A DNA stretch of 64,000 nucleotides from Kitasatospora herbaricolor (lineage in GTDB: Bacteria; Actinomycetota; Actinomycetes; Streptomycetales; Streptomycetaceae). Shown one piece after another: positions 19,039 to 27,228 of this stretch. The stretch covers positions 5,332,001-5,396,000 of the forward strand of contig NZ_JAUSVA010000002.1 of the NCBI RefSeq assembly GCF_030813695.1, read 5' to 3'. How positions within the stretch are numbered: position 1 is the stretch's first letter; each line of letters starts with the position of its first letter. Below the pieces are notes generated by a model. That model made no database searches, was not told the origin of the DNA, and worked only from the letters and a program-made list of their open reading frames with translations. The translations under genes and the position numbers were made by a program.

Positions 19039-19701
19039 ATGCTTCGCGTCGTCATCGCCGAGGACTCCGTACTGCTGCGGGAGGGCCTGACCCGGTTGCT
19101 CACCGACCGTGGTCTTGAGGTCGTCGCCGGCGTGGGGGACGGCGAGGCCCTGCTGAAGACCGTCCACGACCTGGCCTCGGACGACGCCCTGCCGGACGTG
19201 GTGGTCGCCGACGTCCGGATGCCCCCGACCCACACGGACGAGGGCGTCCGGGCCTGTGTGACCCTGCGCGGCCTGTACCCGTCGGTGGGGGTGCTGGTGC
19301 TCTCCCAGTACGTCGAGGAGCGGTACGCCTCCGAACTGCTGGCGGGCTCCACCCGCGGGGTGGGCTACCTGCTCAAGGACCGGGTCGCCGAGGTCCGTGA
19401 GTTCGTCGACGCGGTGGTCCGGGTGGCCGGCGGGGGCACGGCGCTGGACCCGGAGGTGGTGCAGCAGCTGCTCAGCCGCAGCCGCAAGGGCGACGTGCTG
19501 GCCGGCCTCACGCCCCGCGAGCGGGAGGTGCTGGGCCTGATGGCCGAGGGCCGGACCAACGCGGCGGTGGCCAAGCAGCTGGTGGTCTCGGACGGCGCGG
19601 TGGAGAAGCACGTCAGCAACATCTTCCTCAAGCTGGGGCTGGCGCAGAGCCCCGAGGACCACCGCCGGGTGCTCGCGGTGCTCACCTATCTGAACTCCTG
19701 A
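19039..19701 (+). CDS. NarL/LuxR-family response regulator, orphan
   Basis: Two-domain response regulator, 220 residues. The receiver has the acidic pair Glu8-Asp9, phospho-acceptor Asp58 in VVVADVRMPP, and switch Lys113 in YLLKDRV, so it should be phosphorylatable. The C-terminal LuxR-type helix-turn-helix runs from LTPREREVLGLMAEG (about 158) to VEKHVSNIFLKLGL. ATG 19039 follows GGAAGGCCGCC. No histidine kinase lies beside it in the window. Targets are unknown; the flanking oxidoreductase is only a candidate by position. Confidence 0.92.
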   Translation: MLRVVIAEDSVLLREGLTRLLTDRGLEVVAGVGDGEALLKTVHDLASDDALPDVVVADVRMPPTHTDEGVRACVTLRGLYPSVGVLVLSQYVEERYASELLAGSTRGVGYLLKDRVAEVREFVDAVVRVAGGGTALDPEVVQQLLSRSRKGDVLAGLTPREREVLGLMAEGRTNAAVAKQLVVSDGAVEKHVSNIFLKLGLAQSPEDHRRVLAVLTYLNS

Positions 19702-19716
19702 CCGGCCGGCGCCTCG

Positions 19717-19746
19717 GGGCCCGTCGCCGGTCCGGGCGGCGGGCCC
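19717..19746 (+). terminator. Terminator after the response regulator
   Basis: Stem GGGCCCG-T-CGCC with GGCG-G-CGGGCCC: eleven Watson-Crick pairs plus one T-G wobble, and a six-base loop, 16 bases past the stop. Confidence 0.7.
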
Positions 19747-19954
19747 GACCGGATTCCGGGCAGGGGGTATGGCGGAGCGGACCCCCGGCGTTGACGTGAG
19801 TGTGGAAAGAAGACATCGGTGATGCAGTTTTTCGCCGCACGTCGAAGTTCCGGCCTACGGATTACCCACGCGCATAAGATGCGAAGGGTGCACCAGGCGG
19901 ACGGGGCACACGGCTCACGCCCGCGGCTGGATGCCCACGAGGAGGTCCGCCGCA

Positions 19955-21928
19955 GTGACCAGCCAGGTCGATCAGTCGGAGGCAGTGGACGGCTCGGACG
20001 GACGCGACGAACAGTCGGGTCCGGTGCCGCCGGGGGGAGTGCAGCCCAGGCGCGCCAAGCCGGTCAGACGATTGGACCGGGTGATCATCCGCTTTGCGGG
20101 TGACTCGGGTGACGGGATGCAGCTGACGGGTGACCGGTTCACGTCGGAGACGGCGTCGTTCGGTAATGATCTGTCGACGTTGCCGAATTTTCCGGCGGAG
20201 ATTCGGGCGCCTGCGGGGACGTTGCCGGGTGTGTCGAGTTTTCAGTTGCATTTTGCGGATCATGACATTTTGACGCCGGGTGATGCGCCGGATGTGTTGG
20301 TGGCGATGAATCCGGCGGCGTTGAAGGCGAATCTGGGGGATCTGCCGCGGGGTGCTGAGGTGATCGTGAACACGGACGAGTTCACGAAGCGGGCGTTGGC
20401 GAAGGTGGGGTGGGTGGTCGATCCGTTGGGGGACGGGTCGTTGGAGGCGTATCACCTGCATCGGGTGCCGTTGACGACGTTGACGTTGGAGGCGTTGAGG
20501 GACAGCGGTCTGGCGCGTAAGGATGCGGAGCGGGCGAAGAACATGTTCGCTCTGGGGTTGTTGTCGTGGATGTATCACCGGCCGACGGAGGGGACGGAGG
20601 CGTTTTTGCGGTCGAAGTTCGCGAAGCGTCCTGCGGTGGCCGAGGCGAATGTGGTGGCGTTCCGGGCGGGGTGGAATTTCGGGGAGACGACGGAGGATTT
20701 CGCGGTTTCGTACGAGATCGCGCCGGCGGCGTTGCCGGTGGGGCGGTACCGGAACATTTCGGGGAATCTGGCGTTGTCGTACGGGTTGGTGGCGGCGGGG
20801 GTGCGGTCGGGGTTGCCGTTGTTCCTGGGGTCGTATCCGATCACGCCGGCGTCGGACATTTTGCATGAGTTGTCGCGGCACAAGGGTTTCGGTGTGCGGA
20901 CGTTTCAGGCGGAGGACGAGATCGCGGGGGTGGGGGCGGCGTTGGGGGCGTCGTTCGGTGGGGCGTTGGGGGTGACGACGACGTCGGGTCCGGGGGTGGC
21001 GTTGAAGTCGGAGGCGATCGGGTTGGCGGTGTCGTTGGAGTTGCCGTTGGTGTTGGTGGACATTCAGCGTGGTGGTCCGTCGACGGGGTTGCCGACCAAG
21101 ACGGAGCAGGCGGATCTGTTGCAGGCGATGTTCGGTCGTAATGGTGAGGCGCCGGTGCCGGTGGTGGCGCCGGCGACGCCGGCGGAGTGTTTCGACGCGG
21201 CGTTGGAGGCGGTGCGGATCGCGGTGCGGTACCGGACGCCGGTGTTCCTGTTGTCGGACGGGTATCTGGCGAACGGGTCGGAGCCGTGGCGGATTCCGGA
21301 GGTGGAGGAGTTGCCGGTGATCGATCCGGGGTTCGCGTCGGGGCCCAATCATGTGCTGGAGGACGGGTCGGAGGTGTTCTGGCCGTACAAGCGGGATCCG
21401 TTGACGTTGGCGCGGCCGTGGGCGGTGCCGGGGACGGCGGGGTTGGAGCACCGGATCGGTGGGATCGAGAAGCAGGACGGGTCGGGGAGCATTTCCTACG
21501 ATCCGGCGAATCACGATCTGATGGTGCGTACCCGGCAGGCGAAGGTCGACGGGGTCGAGGTGGCGCCGTTGGTGGTGGACGATCCCGGTGGGGATGCGCG
21601 GGTGCTGGTGCTGGGGTGGGGTTCGACGTACGGGCCGATCGCGGCGGCGGTGCGGCGGGTGCGGGCGGACGGGGGCCGGGTGGCGCAGGCGCACCTGCGC
21701 AACCTCAATCCCTTCCCGGCCAACCTCGGGGCCGTCCTGAAGGGCTACGACCGGGTGATCGTCCCCGAGATGAACCTCGGCCAGCTCGCCCTCCTGCTCC
21801 GCGCCAAGTACCTCGTCGACGCGCAGTCGTACAACCAGGTGCGTGGTCTGCCCTTCAAGGCGGCGCAGTTGGCGGACATGCTGTTCGCGGCGATCGGAAC
21901 GCTGGACGGGGATGAGAGCGATGACTGA
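19955..21928 (+). CDS. 2-oxoacid:ferredoxin oxidoreductase, alpha (gamma-alpha fused) subunit
   Basis: Oxidative decarboxylation of a 2-oxoacid, probably 2-oxoglutarate (KorA type), to acyl-CoA with ferredoxin as acceptor; 657 residues. The N-terminal gamma-like domain begins RLDRVIIRFAGDSGDGMQL. The pyruvate-ferredoxin-type domain I has GSYPITPASDILHEL and AEDEIAGVGAALGASFGG. Domain II follows, with VLGWGSTYGPI. GTG 19955 has AGGAGG nine bases upstream. From about 20,080 to 21,690 codons end mainly in G, with TTG for Leu and many TTT, AAT and GAT, unlike every neighbour, although the protein is fully conserved. The stop overlaps the beta start by eight bases. Confidence 0.93.
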   Translation: MTSQVDQSEAVDGSDGRDEQSGPVPPGGVQPRRAKPVRRLDRVIIRFAGDSGDGMQLTGDRFTSETASFGNDLSTLPNFPAEIRAPAGTLPGVSSFQLHFADHDILTPGDAPDVLVAMNPAALKANLGDLPRGAEVIVNTDEFTKRALAKVGWVVDPLGDGSLEAYHLHRVPLTTLTLEALRDSGLARKDAERAKNMFALGLLSWMYHRPTEGTEAFLRSKFAKRPAVAEANVVAFRAGWNFGETTEDFAVSYEIAPAALPVGRYRNISGNLALSYGLVAAGVRSGLPLFLGSYPITPASDILHELSRHKGFGVRTFQAEDEIAGVGAALGASFGGALGVTTTSGPGVALKSEAIGLAVSLELPLVLVDIQRGGPSTGLPTKTEQADLLQAMFGRNGEAPVPVVAPATPAECFDAALEAVRIAVRYRTPVFLLSDGYLANGSEPWRIPEVEELPVIDPGFASGPNHVLEDGSEVFWPYKRDPLTLARPWAVPGTAGLEHRIGGIEKQDGSGSISYDPANHDLMVRTRQAKVDGVEVAPLVVDDPGGDARVLVLGWGSTYGPIAAAVRRVRADGGRVAQAHLRNLNPFPANLGAVLKGYDRVIVPEMNLGQLALLLRAKYLVDAQSYNQVRGLPFKAAQLADMLFAAIGTLDGDESDD

Positions 21929-23000
21929 GCGTCTGACCGGCGGTCTTCCCGAGGGGTTGCGGTCGCTGAGCCTGGTGCCCAAGGCGGAGGGTCCGCAGAG
22001 TGCGCGGGACTTCAAGACGGATCAGGAGGTGCGGTGGTGCCCGGGGTGCGGGGACTACGCGATCCTGGCGGCGGTGCAGGCGTTCATGCCGGAGCTCGGG
22101 ATCCGGCGGGAGAACACGGTGTTCGTGTCGGGGATCGGCTGTTCCTCGCGGTTCCCGTACTACATGAACACCTACGGGATGCATTCGATCCACGGCCGGG
22201 CGCCGGCGATCGCGACGGGGCTGGCGACCTCCCGTCAGGACCTGTCGGTGTGGGTGGTGACCGGTGACGGCGACGCCCTGTCGATCGGCGGCAACCACCT
22301 GATCCACGCGCTGCGGCGCAACGTGAACCTGAAGATCCTGCTGTTCAACAACCGGATCTACGGGCTGACGAAGGGCCAGTACTCGCCGACCAGCGAGATC
22401 GGGAAGATCACCAAGTCGACGCCGATGGGCTCGCTGGACGCGCCCTTCAACCCGCTGTCGCTGGCGATCGGCGCCGAGGCGACCTTCGTGGCCCGCACCA
22501 TCGACTCCGACCGCCAGCACCTCACCTCGGTGCTGCGGGCGGCCGCCGAGCACGAGGGCACCGCGCTGGTGGAGATCTACCAGAACTGCAACATCTTCAA
22601 CGACGGGGCCTTCGAGGTGCTGAAGGAGCCGGGCAGCCGTGACGAGGCGCTGATCCGCCTGGAGCACGGACAGCCGGTGCGCTTCGGCGCCGACCGGGGC
22701 CAGGGCGTCTTCCGTGACCCGGCCTCGGGCGAGCTGCGGGTGGCGCCGGTGACGGCGGACAACGAGGCCTCCGTGCTGGTCCACGACGCCCACGCGCCCG
22801 GGCCCTCGACGGCCTTCGCCCTGTCCCGGATCGCCGACGCCGACACCCTCCACCACACCCCCGTCGGGGTCCTGCGCAGCGTCCGGCGGCCGGTCTACGA
22901 CGTGCTGATGGCCGAACAACTGGCCACCGCCACCGCCGAGCAGGGCCCCGGCGACCTGGCCACCCTCCTCGCCGGCACCGACACCTGGACGGTGGACTGA
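21921..23000 (+). CDS. 2-oxoacid:ferredoxin oxidoreductase, beta subunit
   Basis: Thiamine-diphosphate and [4Fe-4S] subunit, 359 residues, partner of the preceding gene. Cluster and cofactor residues appear in RWCPGCGDYAIL (about 40-51), GIGCSSRFPYY, and the ThDP motif GDGDALSIGGNHLIHALRRN ending in KILLFNN. A single Cys in YQNCNIFND supplies another ligand. ATG 21921 lies within the end of the alpha gene, so the two are translationally coupled. The first ~330 bases retain the G-ending codon style of the alpha gene; the rest is normal. A hairpin follows the stop. Confidence 0.93.
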   Translation: MTERLTGGLPEGLRSLSLVPKAEGPQSARDFKTDQEVRWCPGCGDYAILAAVQAFMPELGIRRENTVFVSGIGCSSRFPYYMNTYGMHSIHGRAPAIATGLATSRQDLSVWVVTGDGDALSIGGNHLIHALRRNVNLKILLFNNRIYGLTKGQYSPTSEIGKITKSTPMGSLDAPFNPLSLAIGAEATFVARTIDSDRQHLTSVLRAAAEHEGTALVEIYQNCNIFNDGAFEVLKEPGSRDEALIRLEHGQPVRFGADRGQGVFRDPASGELRVAPVTADNEASVLVHDAHAPGPSTAFALSRIADADTLHHTPVGVLRSVRRPVYDVLMAEQLATATAEQGPGDLATLLAGTDTWTVD

Positions 23001-23012
23001 GCGGGCGCGCGG

Positions 23013-23052
23013 CGACGGTGCCCCACCGGCCTGGTCCGGCGGGGCGCCGTCG
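23013..23052. terminator. Bidirectional terminator between convergent genes
   Basis: Stem CGACGGTGCCCC/GGGGCGCCGTCG with one wobble, capped by an inner CCGG/CCGG stem. It lies between the beta subunit stop and the DUF5701 gene stop, so it can serve both. Confidence 0.7.
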
Positions 23053-23082
23053 GTCGCGGTGCGGTGGTCGTCCGCCCCGGGG

Positions 23083-23793
23083 TCAGGACGCGGCGCCCGC
23101 CCGGCCGCCGGCGGAGGCCATGCCGAGCCAGGTGTGCGGGTTCCCCTCCCAGCACCAGCCGAGCTTCGGCGCGCCCTGGCTGATCCAGAGCGCCGGTACC
23201 CGGCGGTCGCCGCAGCGCGAGCCGCCCAGCGAGAAGCACCTGTTCCTGGCCAGCGCCCGAGGGTGCAGGGTGACGAAGGCGATGCCCTCCTCCATGGTCA
23301 GCAGGCTGCGGCCGCGCCCGGCCACGGTGGCCATGGCGTCCTTGGGGACGACGCCGCAGAACTCCTCGCCGCGGTCGGCGTCGAGCAGCAGGTGGACCGG
23401 CCCGCGGGGCAGGCCGAGGCCCTCGACCGGGGCGAACCGCTCGATGTCACCCGCCGGGTAGTGCCGGTCGACGACGCCGCCCCTGGCCTTGCCGTCCAGC
23501 GTGGTCAGCGGCACCGTCCGCTCCACCGGCGCCAGTGTGCGGTCGACCACCAGCAGGAACGGCATCCGGCTCTCGCTGGGCGCGGCCATGCCGGGGCCGA
23601 GGGCGAGGACGGTCCGCCGCAGGGGCCGGACCAGCTCGGTGAAGGCGGCCTCGGTGCGGCCGGCGAGCCCGGGGTAGCCGAGGGCGAGCAACCGTGCCAG
23701 CTGGCGGTCGAACTCGGCGCCGGGGTCGAACCCGCCGCCCTCTGCCGGGCGGCCGTCGGACGCCGTGCCGGAGCGGGACTGGTGTGAGGTCAA
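23083..23793 (-). CDS. DUF5701 family protein
   Basis: Protein of unknown function, 236 residues, recognised from the actinobacterial DUF5701 pattern. It has an early EFDRQLARLLALGYPGLAG segment, a middle LVVDRTLAPVERTVPLTTL, then DAMATVAGRGRSLLTMEEGIAFV. The C-terminal block CFSLGGSRCGDRRVPALWIS ends in KLGWCWEGNPHTWLG. Conserved Cys and Trp residues suggest a folded enzyme-like domain, but no reaction is known. TTG 23793 is chosen because GGAGG lies about ten bases upstream and the family similarity begins just after; the open frame runs further upstream into the TetR gene. Divergent from the TetR gene across a palindrome, so probably its target. Confidence 0.8.
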   Translation of the reverse strand: MTSHQSRSGTASDGRPAEGGGFDPGAEFDRQLARLLALGYPGLAGRTEAAFTELVRPLRRTVLALGPGMAAPSESRMPFLLVVDRTLAPVERTVPLTTLDGKARGGVVDRHYPAGDIERFAPVEGLGLPRGPVHLLLDADRGEEFCGVVPKDAMATVAGRGRSLLTMEEGIAFVTLHPRALARNRCFSLGGSRCGDRRVPALWISQGAPKLGWCWEGNPHTWLGMASAGGRAGAAS

Positions 23794-23819
23794 GGTGAGG
23801 GATCCTCCCGGTCGATTAT

Positions 23820-23852
23820 CTCCGTACGCCGTACAGTGTACATAGTACGGAG
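23820..23852. promoter_or_regulatory. Palindromic operator with four phased GTAC boxes
   Basis: CTCCGTAC (23820-23827) and GTACGGAG (23845-23852) are perfect inverted arms. Between them GTAC recurs every seven bases, at 23824, 23831, 23838 and 23845. The site lies 27 bases from the DUF5701 start and 24 bases from the TetR start. Inferred TetR autoregulatory operator. Confidence 0.75.
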
Positions 23853-23875
23853 ATTTGCCGTGGAAGGATTCCCCC

Positions 23876-24664
23876 ATGGCCACCGACCGCAGCAGCGCAG
23901 GAGACCCGGCGCGCACCCTCGCCCTGCTCTGGGGCGACCCGGCCGCGGCCGCCGGGCGGCGCGGGCCCCGGAAGGCACGCTCGACCGGGGAGATCGCGGC
24001 GGCGGCCGTCGCACTCGCGGACGCCGAGGGCGTGGAGGCCGTCACCATGCGCCGGGTCGCCCAGGCCCTGGACCTCTCGCCGATGGCGCTCTACACCTAC
24101 GTCCCCGGCAAGGCCGAGCTGCTCGACCTGATGCTGGACACCGTCTACGCCGGGATGTCGCGCGCCACGCCCGCGGACGACGGCTGGCGGGCCCGGTTGT
24201 CGGCCGTCGCGGCGGACAACCGCGCGCTGTACCGGGCGCACCCCTGGGCGGCCTCGCTGCCCACCGGCCGGCCGCCGCTCGGGCCCGGGCTGATGGCCAA
24301 GTACGAGTACGAGCTGCGCGCCCTGGACGGGGTCGGCCTGGGCGACGTGGAGATGGACGCCGCGCTGACCCACCTGCTGGGCTTCGTGCAGAGCTGCGCG
24401 CGGATGGCGGCCGACGGGCGGGCCGCCGAGCAGGACAGTGCGATGAGCGACGAGCAGTGGTGGGCGGGCAACGCCGAACTGCTCGCCAAGGTCTTCGACC
24501 CGCGGCGCTACCCGGTCGCGGCCCGGGTCGGCGCGGCGGCCGGGGAGGCCCACGGCGGGGCCTACAGCCCGGCGCACGCCTACGAGTTCGGGCTGGCCCG
24601 GGTGCTGGACGGACTGGCGGTGCTGATCGGTCGGGCCGGCGCCGAACAGCCCCACCAGGCCTGA
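23876..24664 (+). CDS. TetR/AcrR-family transcriptional regulator
   Basis: One-component repressor, 262 residues. The N-terminal helix-turn-helix is ARSTGEIAAAAVALADAEG through VTMRRVAQALDLSPMALYTYV (about residues 33-78). The C-terminal ligand domain is the TetR_C type that ends in a long alpha bundle, with WRARLSAVAADNRALYRAHPW marking its start. ATG 23876 follows GGAAGGA by seven bases; a TTG at 23855 would add seven residues. Divergent from DUF5701 with a shared operator, so it probably represses that gene and itself. The inducer is unknown. Confidence 0.9.
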   Translation: MATDRSSAGDPARTLALLWGDPAAAAGRRGPRKARSTGEIAAAAVALADAEGVEAVTMRRVAQALDLSPMALYTYVPGKAELLDLMLDTVYAGMSRATPADDGWRARLSAVAADNRALYRAHPWAASLPTGRPPLGPGLMAKYEYELRALDGVGLGDVEMDAALTHLLGFVQSCARMAADGRAAEQDSAMSDEQWWAGNAELLAKVFDPRRYPVAARVGAAAGEAHGGAYSPAHAYEFGLARVLDGLAVLIGRAGAEQPHQA

Positions 24665-24665
24665 C

Positions 24666-24694
24666 CAGGCCCGGGGTCGGCCCCCGGAGGCCTG
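24666..24694. terminator. Terminator between TetR and HxlR genes
   Basis: CAGGCC/GGCCTG outer and CGGGG/CCCCG inner stems separated by a two-base bulge. It lies between two convergent genes. Confidence 0.6.
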
Positions 24695-24713
24695 CGGCCC
24701 GGCGTCCTCGGGG

Positions 24714-25106
24714 TCAGCGGGGCTTGGCGTCGTACCGCGCGCGGGCCTGCTCGACGGCCGGCACCCGCCGCTCGGACCAGTGCGCCAGGGTGGAGACCAG
24801 CGCGGCCGCCTCCTCGCCCAGCGGGGTGAGGCTGTAGTCGACCCGGGGCGGGATCACCGGGTGGGCCTCGCGGAGCACGAAGCCGTCTCGCTCCAGGGTC
24901 TGCAGGGTCTGGGCGAGCATCTTCTCGCTCACCCCCGACACCCGGCGGCGCAGCTCGCTGAAGCGGTAGCCGCGCTCGCTCAGGGCCGCCAGCACGAGCA
25001 CGCCCCAGCGGCTGGTGACGTGCTCCAGCACGCCCCGGGACGGGCACATCCGGTCGTAGACGTCGGGTGCCCGGTCGAGCGGCGAGACGTCGGTGATCAC
25101 CTTCAT
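24714..25106 (-). CDS. HxlR-family redox-type regulator
   Basis: Winged-helix regulator of the HxlR (DUF24) family, 130 residues. The N-terminal RMCPSRGVLEHVTSRWGVLVL holds the conserved cysteine used by redox-sensing members such as QorR and HypR. The recognition helix region is GYRFSELRRRVSGVSEKMLAQTL and the wing RVDYSLTPLGEEA. GGAGGTAATGGC precedes ATG. It is divergent from an NmrA/QorB-like reductase, the same pairing as ytfH-ytfG in E. coli and qorR-qor2 in Corynebacterium, so it probably represses that gene and is released by quinone or thiol stress. Confidence 0.9.
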   Translation of the reverse strand: MKVITDVSPLDRAPDVYDRMCPSRGVLEHVTSRWGVLVLAALSERGYRFSELRRRVSGVSEKMLAQTLQTLERDGFVLREAHPVIPPRVDYSLTPLGEEAAALVSTLAHWSERRVPAVEQARARYDAKPR

Positions 25107-25123
25107 GCCATTACCTCCACATC

Positions 25124-25148
25124 AGTACCCTACTTCAAAGTGCGTACT
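25124..25148. promoter_or_regulatory. Candidate HxlR operator
   Basis: In the 113-base divergent spacer, AGTAC (25124) and GTACT (25144) form inverted arms. TACTT repeats directly at 25131 and 25145, 14 bases apart. This is AT-rich sequence set in GC-rich flanks, 18 bases from the HxlR start. Assignment is by position and symmetry only. Confidence 0.5.
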
Positions 25149-25219
25149 TTCGAATAGTTAGTGCAGTGCCTAGGGTGAGTTTCGAAGCCAACGAGACCTT
25201 CGCACCCCAGGAGCACCGC

Positions 25220-26074
25220 ATGATCGTCGTCACCGCCGCCACCGGACAGCTCGGCCGCCTCGTGGTCGAGGGCCTGCTGGCCCGGGTCCCCGCCACCGAG
25301 ATCGCGGTCGCGGTGCGCTCCCCCGAGAAGGCCGCCGACTGGGCCGCCCGCGGCGTCGACGTCCGGGTCGCCGACTACAGTCGGCCCGAGACCCTGGCCG
25401 CCGCCTTCCACGAGGGCGACAAGGTGCTGCTGATCTCCGGCAGCGAGGTCGGCCGGCGCGTCCCGCAGCACCTCGCGGTGGTGGCCGCGGCCAAGGCCGC
25501 CGGCGTCGCGCTGCTCGCGTACACCGGCGTGCTCGGCGGCGACGAGGCCGGATTCCGGCTCGCCGACGAGCACAAGGCCACCGAGGCCGCGATCCGCGAC
25601 TCCGGCCTGCCCTTCGTGCTGCTGCGCAACGGCTGGTACACCGACAACTACACCGCCGACCTGGCGGGCACCGTGGAGCGCGGTGGCCCGGTCGGCAGCA
25701 GCGGCGAGGGCCGGATCGCCTCCGCCGCCCGCCAGGACTACGCCGACGCGGCCGTGGCCGTGCTCACCGGTGAGGGGCACGAGGGCCGGGTGTACGAGCT
25801 GGCCGGTGACACGGCCTGGAGCGTCGAGGAGTTCGCGGCGGAGCTGGCCGAGCAGACCGGCCGCCCGGTGGCCTTCCGCAACGTGACCGCCGACGAGCAC
25901 CTCCAGGTGCTGCTCGGCGCCGGCCTGCCGGCGGCCTTCGCCGAGATCCTGGTGGACGTCGACGCCGCGATCCTCCGGGGCGAGCTGGCCCGCTCCGGCG
26001 GAGACCTGGCCCGGCTGATCGGCCGCCCGACCACACCGCTCGCCGAGACCGTGAAGGCCGCGCTGGACCGCTGA
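25220..26074 (+). CDS. NmrA/QorB-like NAD(P)-dependent quinone reductase
   Basis: Atypical short-chain reductase, 284 residues, with the Rossmann loop VTAATGQLGRLVVEGLL at the very N-terminus. Typical NmrA segments follow: DKVLLISGSEVGRRVPQHLAVVAAAKAAGV and LRNGWYTDNY. It lacks the classical YxxxK catalytic pair, as NmrA/QorB proteins do. By family and by its divergent HxlR partner, it likely reduces quinones or related electrophiles with NADPH in the cytoplasm. ATG 25220 follows CAGGAGCACCGC; an upstream in-frame start at 25166 would add a tail with no similarity and overlaps a possible -10 (TAGGGT). Confidence 0.88.
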   Translation: MIVVTAATGQLGRLVVEGLLARVPATEIAVAVRSPEKAADWAARGVDVRVADYSRPETLAAAFHEGDKVLLISGSEVGRRVPQHLAVVAAAKAAGVALLAYTGVLGGDEAGFRLADEHKATEAAIRDSGLPFVLLRNGWYTDNYTADLAGTVERGGPVGSSGEGRIASAARQDYADAAVAVLTGEGHEGRVYELAGDTAWSVEEFAAELAEQTGRPVAFRNVTADEHLQVLLGAGLPAAFAEILVDVDAAILRGELARSGGDLARLIGRPTTPLAETVKAALDR

Positions 26075-26183
26075 CCGGGGGCGCCGTCCGCTGTCATGAC
26101 CAAAAACCAAATACGGAGATGACATCCTGCCCTCCGCCCGCTACCGTCGGCTCGACACCCGTGCGCGCGGAGGGCAGGCCGTC

Positions 26184-27161
26184 ATGCCAGAGACATCCCC
26201 ACAGGAGGCCACCCGAGGCCTCTGGTTCGGAGTCGCCGCCTACGGGATGTGGGGTCTCTTCCCACTCTTCTGGCCCCTGCTGGAGCCCAGCGCCGCCGAC
26301 GACATCCTGGTCAACCGGATGGTCTGGTCGCTGTTGGCCGTCGTCCTGATGCTGCTGGCGCAACGTCACTGGGGCTGGATCCGGCCGCTGCTGCGCCAGC
26401 CCCGCAGACTCGCCATGTCGGCCGCGGCGGCCGCCCTGGTCTCGGTCAACTGGGGCGTCTACATCTGGGGCGTCAACAGCGGGCACGTCGTCGAGACCAG
26501 CCTCGGCTACTTCATCAACCCGCTGGTCACCATCGCCTTCGGCGTGCTGCTGCTGCACGAGCGGCTGCGCCCGGCCCAGTGGGCGGCGGTCGGCATCGGC
26601 GCCCTCGCGGTGGCCGTCCTGACGGTCGGCTACGGCCGGCTGCCGTGGATCGCGCTCACCCTGGCCTTCTCCTTCGCCGTCTACGGGCTGCTGAAGAAGA
26701 AGGTCGCCCTGAGCGGGCTGGAGAGCCTGGCCGTCGAGAGCGCCTTCATGTTCCCCTTCGCCCTCGGCTACCTGGTCTACCTCGCCGCCCGCGGCCAGGG
26801 CACCTTCGGCCACACCGTCCCCGGCTCCTACGGGTGGGGCCACTCCGGCCTGCTGGTGCTGAGCGGCCTGATCACCGCCGTCCCGCTGCTCTGCTTCGGC
26901 GCCGCGGCGGTACGGGTGCCGCTGACCGTGCTCGGCCTGCTGCAGTACCTGGCGCCGGTGTTCCAGTTCCTGATCGGCATCGCGGTGTTCCACGAGACCA
27001 TGGCGCCCGCCCGCTGGGCGGGATTCGCCCTGGTCTGGGCCGCCCTCGCGCTGCTGACCTGGGACGCGCTGCGCCGGCTGCGCGCGGACCGGGTCACCGA
27101 CCTGCCGCCCGTCGCGGTCACCGACCTGGACCAGGCCACCGCCCCGGCCGCCACCCGCTGA
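26184..27161 (+). CDS. rarD: RarD-type EamA transporter
   Basis: Ten-helix DMT transporter of the RarD subfamily, 325 residues. Subfamily landmarks are RGLWFGVAAYGMWGLFPLFW, the helix with NWGVYIWGVNSGHVVETSLGY and INPLV. The latter are the diagnostic loop of chloramphenicol-sensitive protein homologues. The C-terminal half has LGLLQYLAPVFQFLIGI. A charged, threonine-rich tail closes it. ATG 26184 lies close to CACAGGAGG-like sequence inside the gene; upstream GGAGGGCAGGCCGTC is the probable ribosome site. Substrate unknown. Monocistronic. Confidence 0.88.
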   Translation: MPETSPQEATRGLWFGVAAYGMWGLFPLFWPLLEPSAADDILVNRMVWSLLAVVLMLLAQRHWGWIRPLLRQPRRLAMSAAAAALVSVNWGVYIWGVNSGHVVETSLGYFINPLVTIAFGVLLLHERLRPAQWAAVGIGALAVAVLTVGYGRLPWIALTLAFSFAVYGLLKKKVALSGLESLAVESAFMFPFALGYLVYLAARGQGTFGHTVPGSYGWGHSGLLVLSGLITAVPLLCFGAAAVRVPLTVLGLLQYLAPVFQFLIGIAVFHETMAPARWAGFALVWAALALLTWDALRRLRADRVTDLPPVAVTDLDQATAPAATR

Positions 27162-27205
27162 GGGCGGCAGCCGGGGCCCGGCCGCACCGGCGGTGAAAAC
27201 CCGGC

Positions 27206-27228
27206 GCGGGCGGTGCGGGCCCGCCCGC
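27206..27228. terminator. Terminator abutting the ABC permease stop
   Basis: Perfect 8-bp stem GCGGGCGG/CCGCCCGC with a seven-base loop, directly next to the stop codon of the convergent ABC permease gene. Confidence 0.55.

Noticed and set aside
19955..21928. Horizontal transfer of the whole oxidoreductase operon, suggested by codon use
   Set aside because: The protein is family-typical for Streptomyces, the order alpha-beta is conserved, and the ends of the gene have normal codons. Only a segment is unusual.
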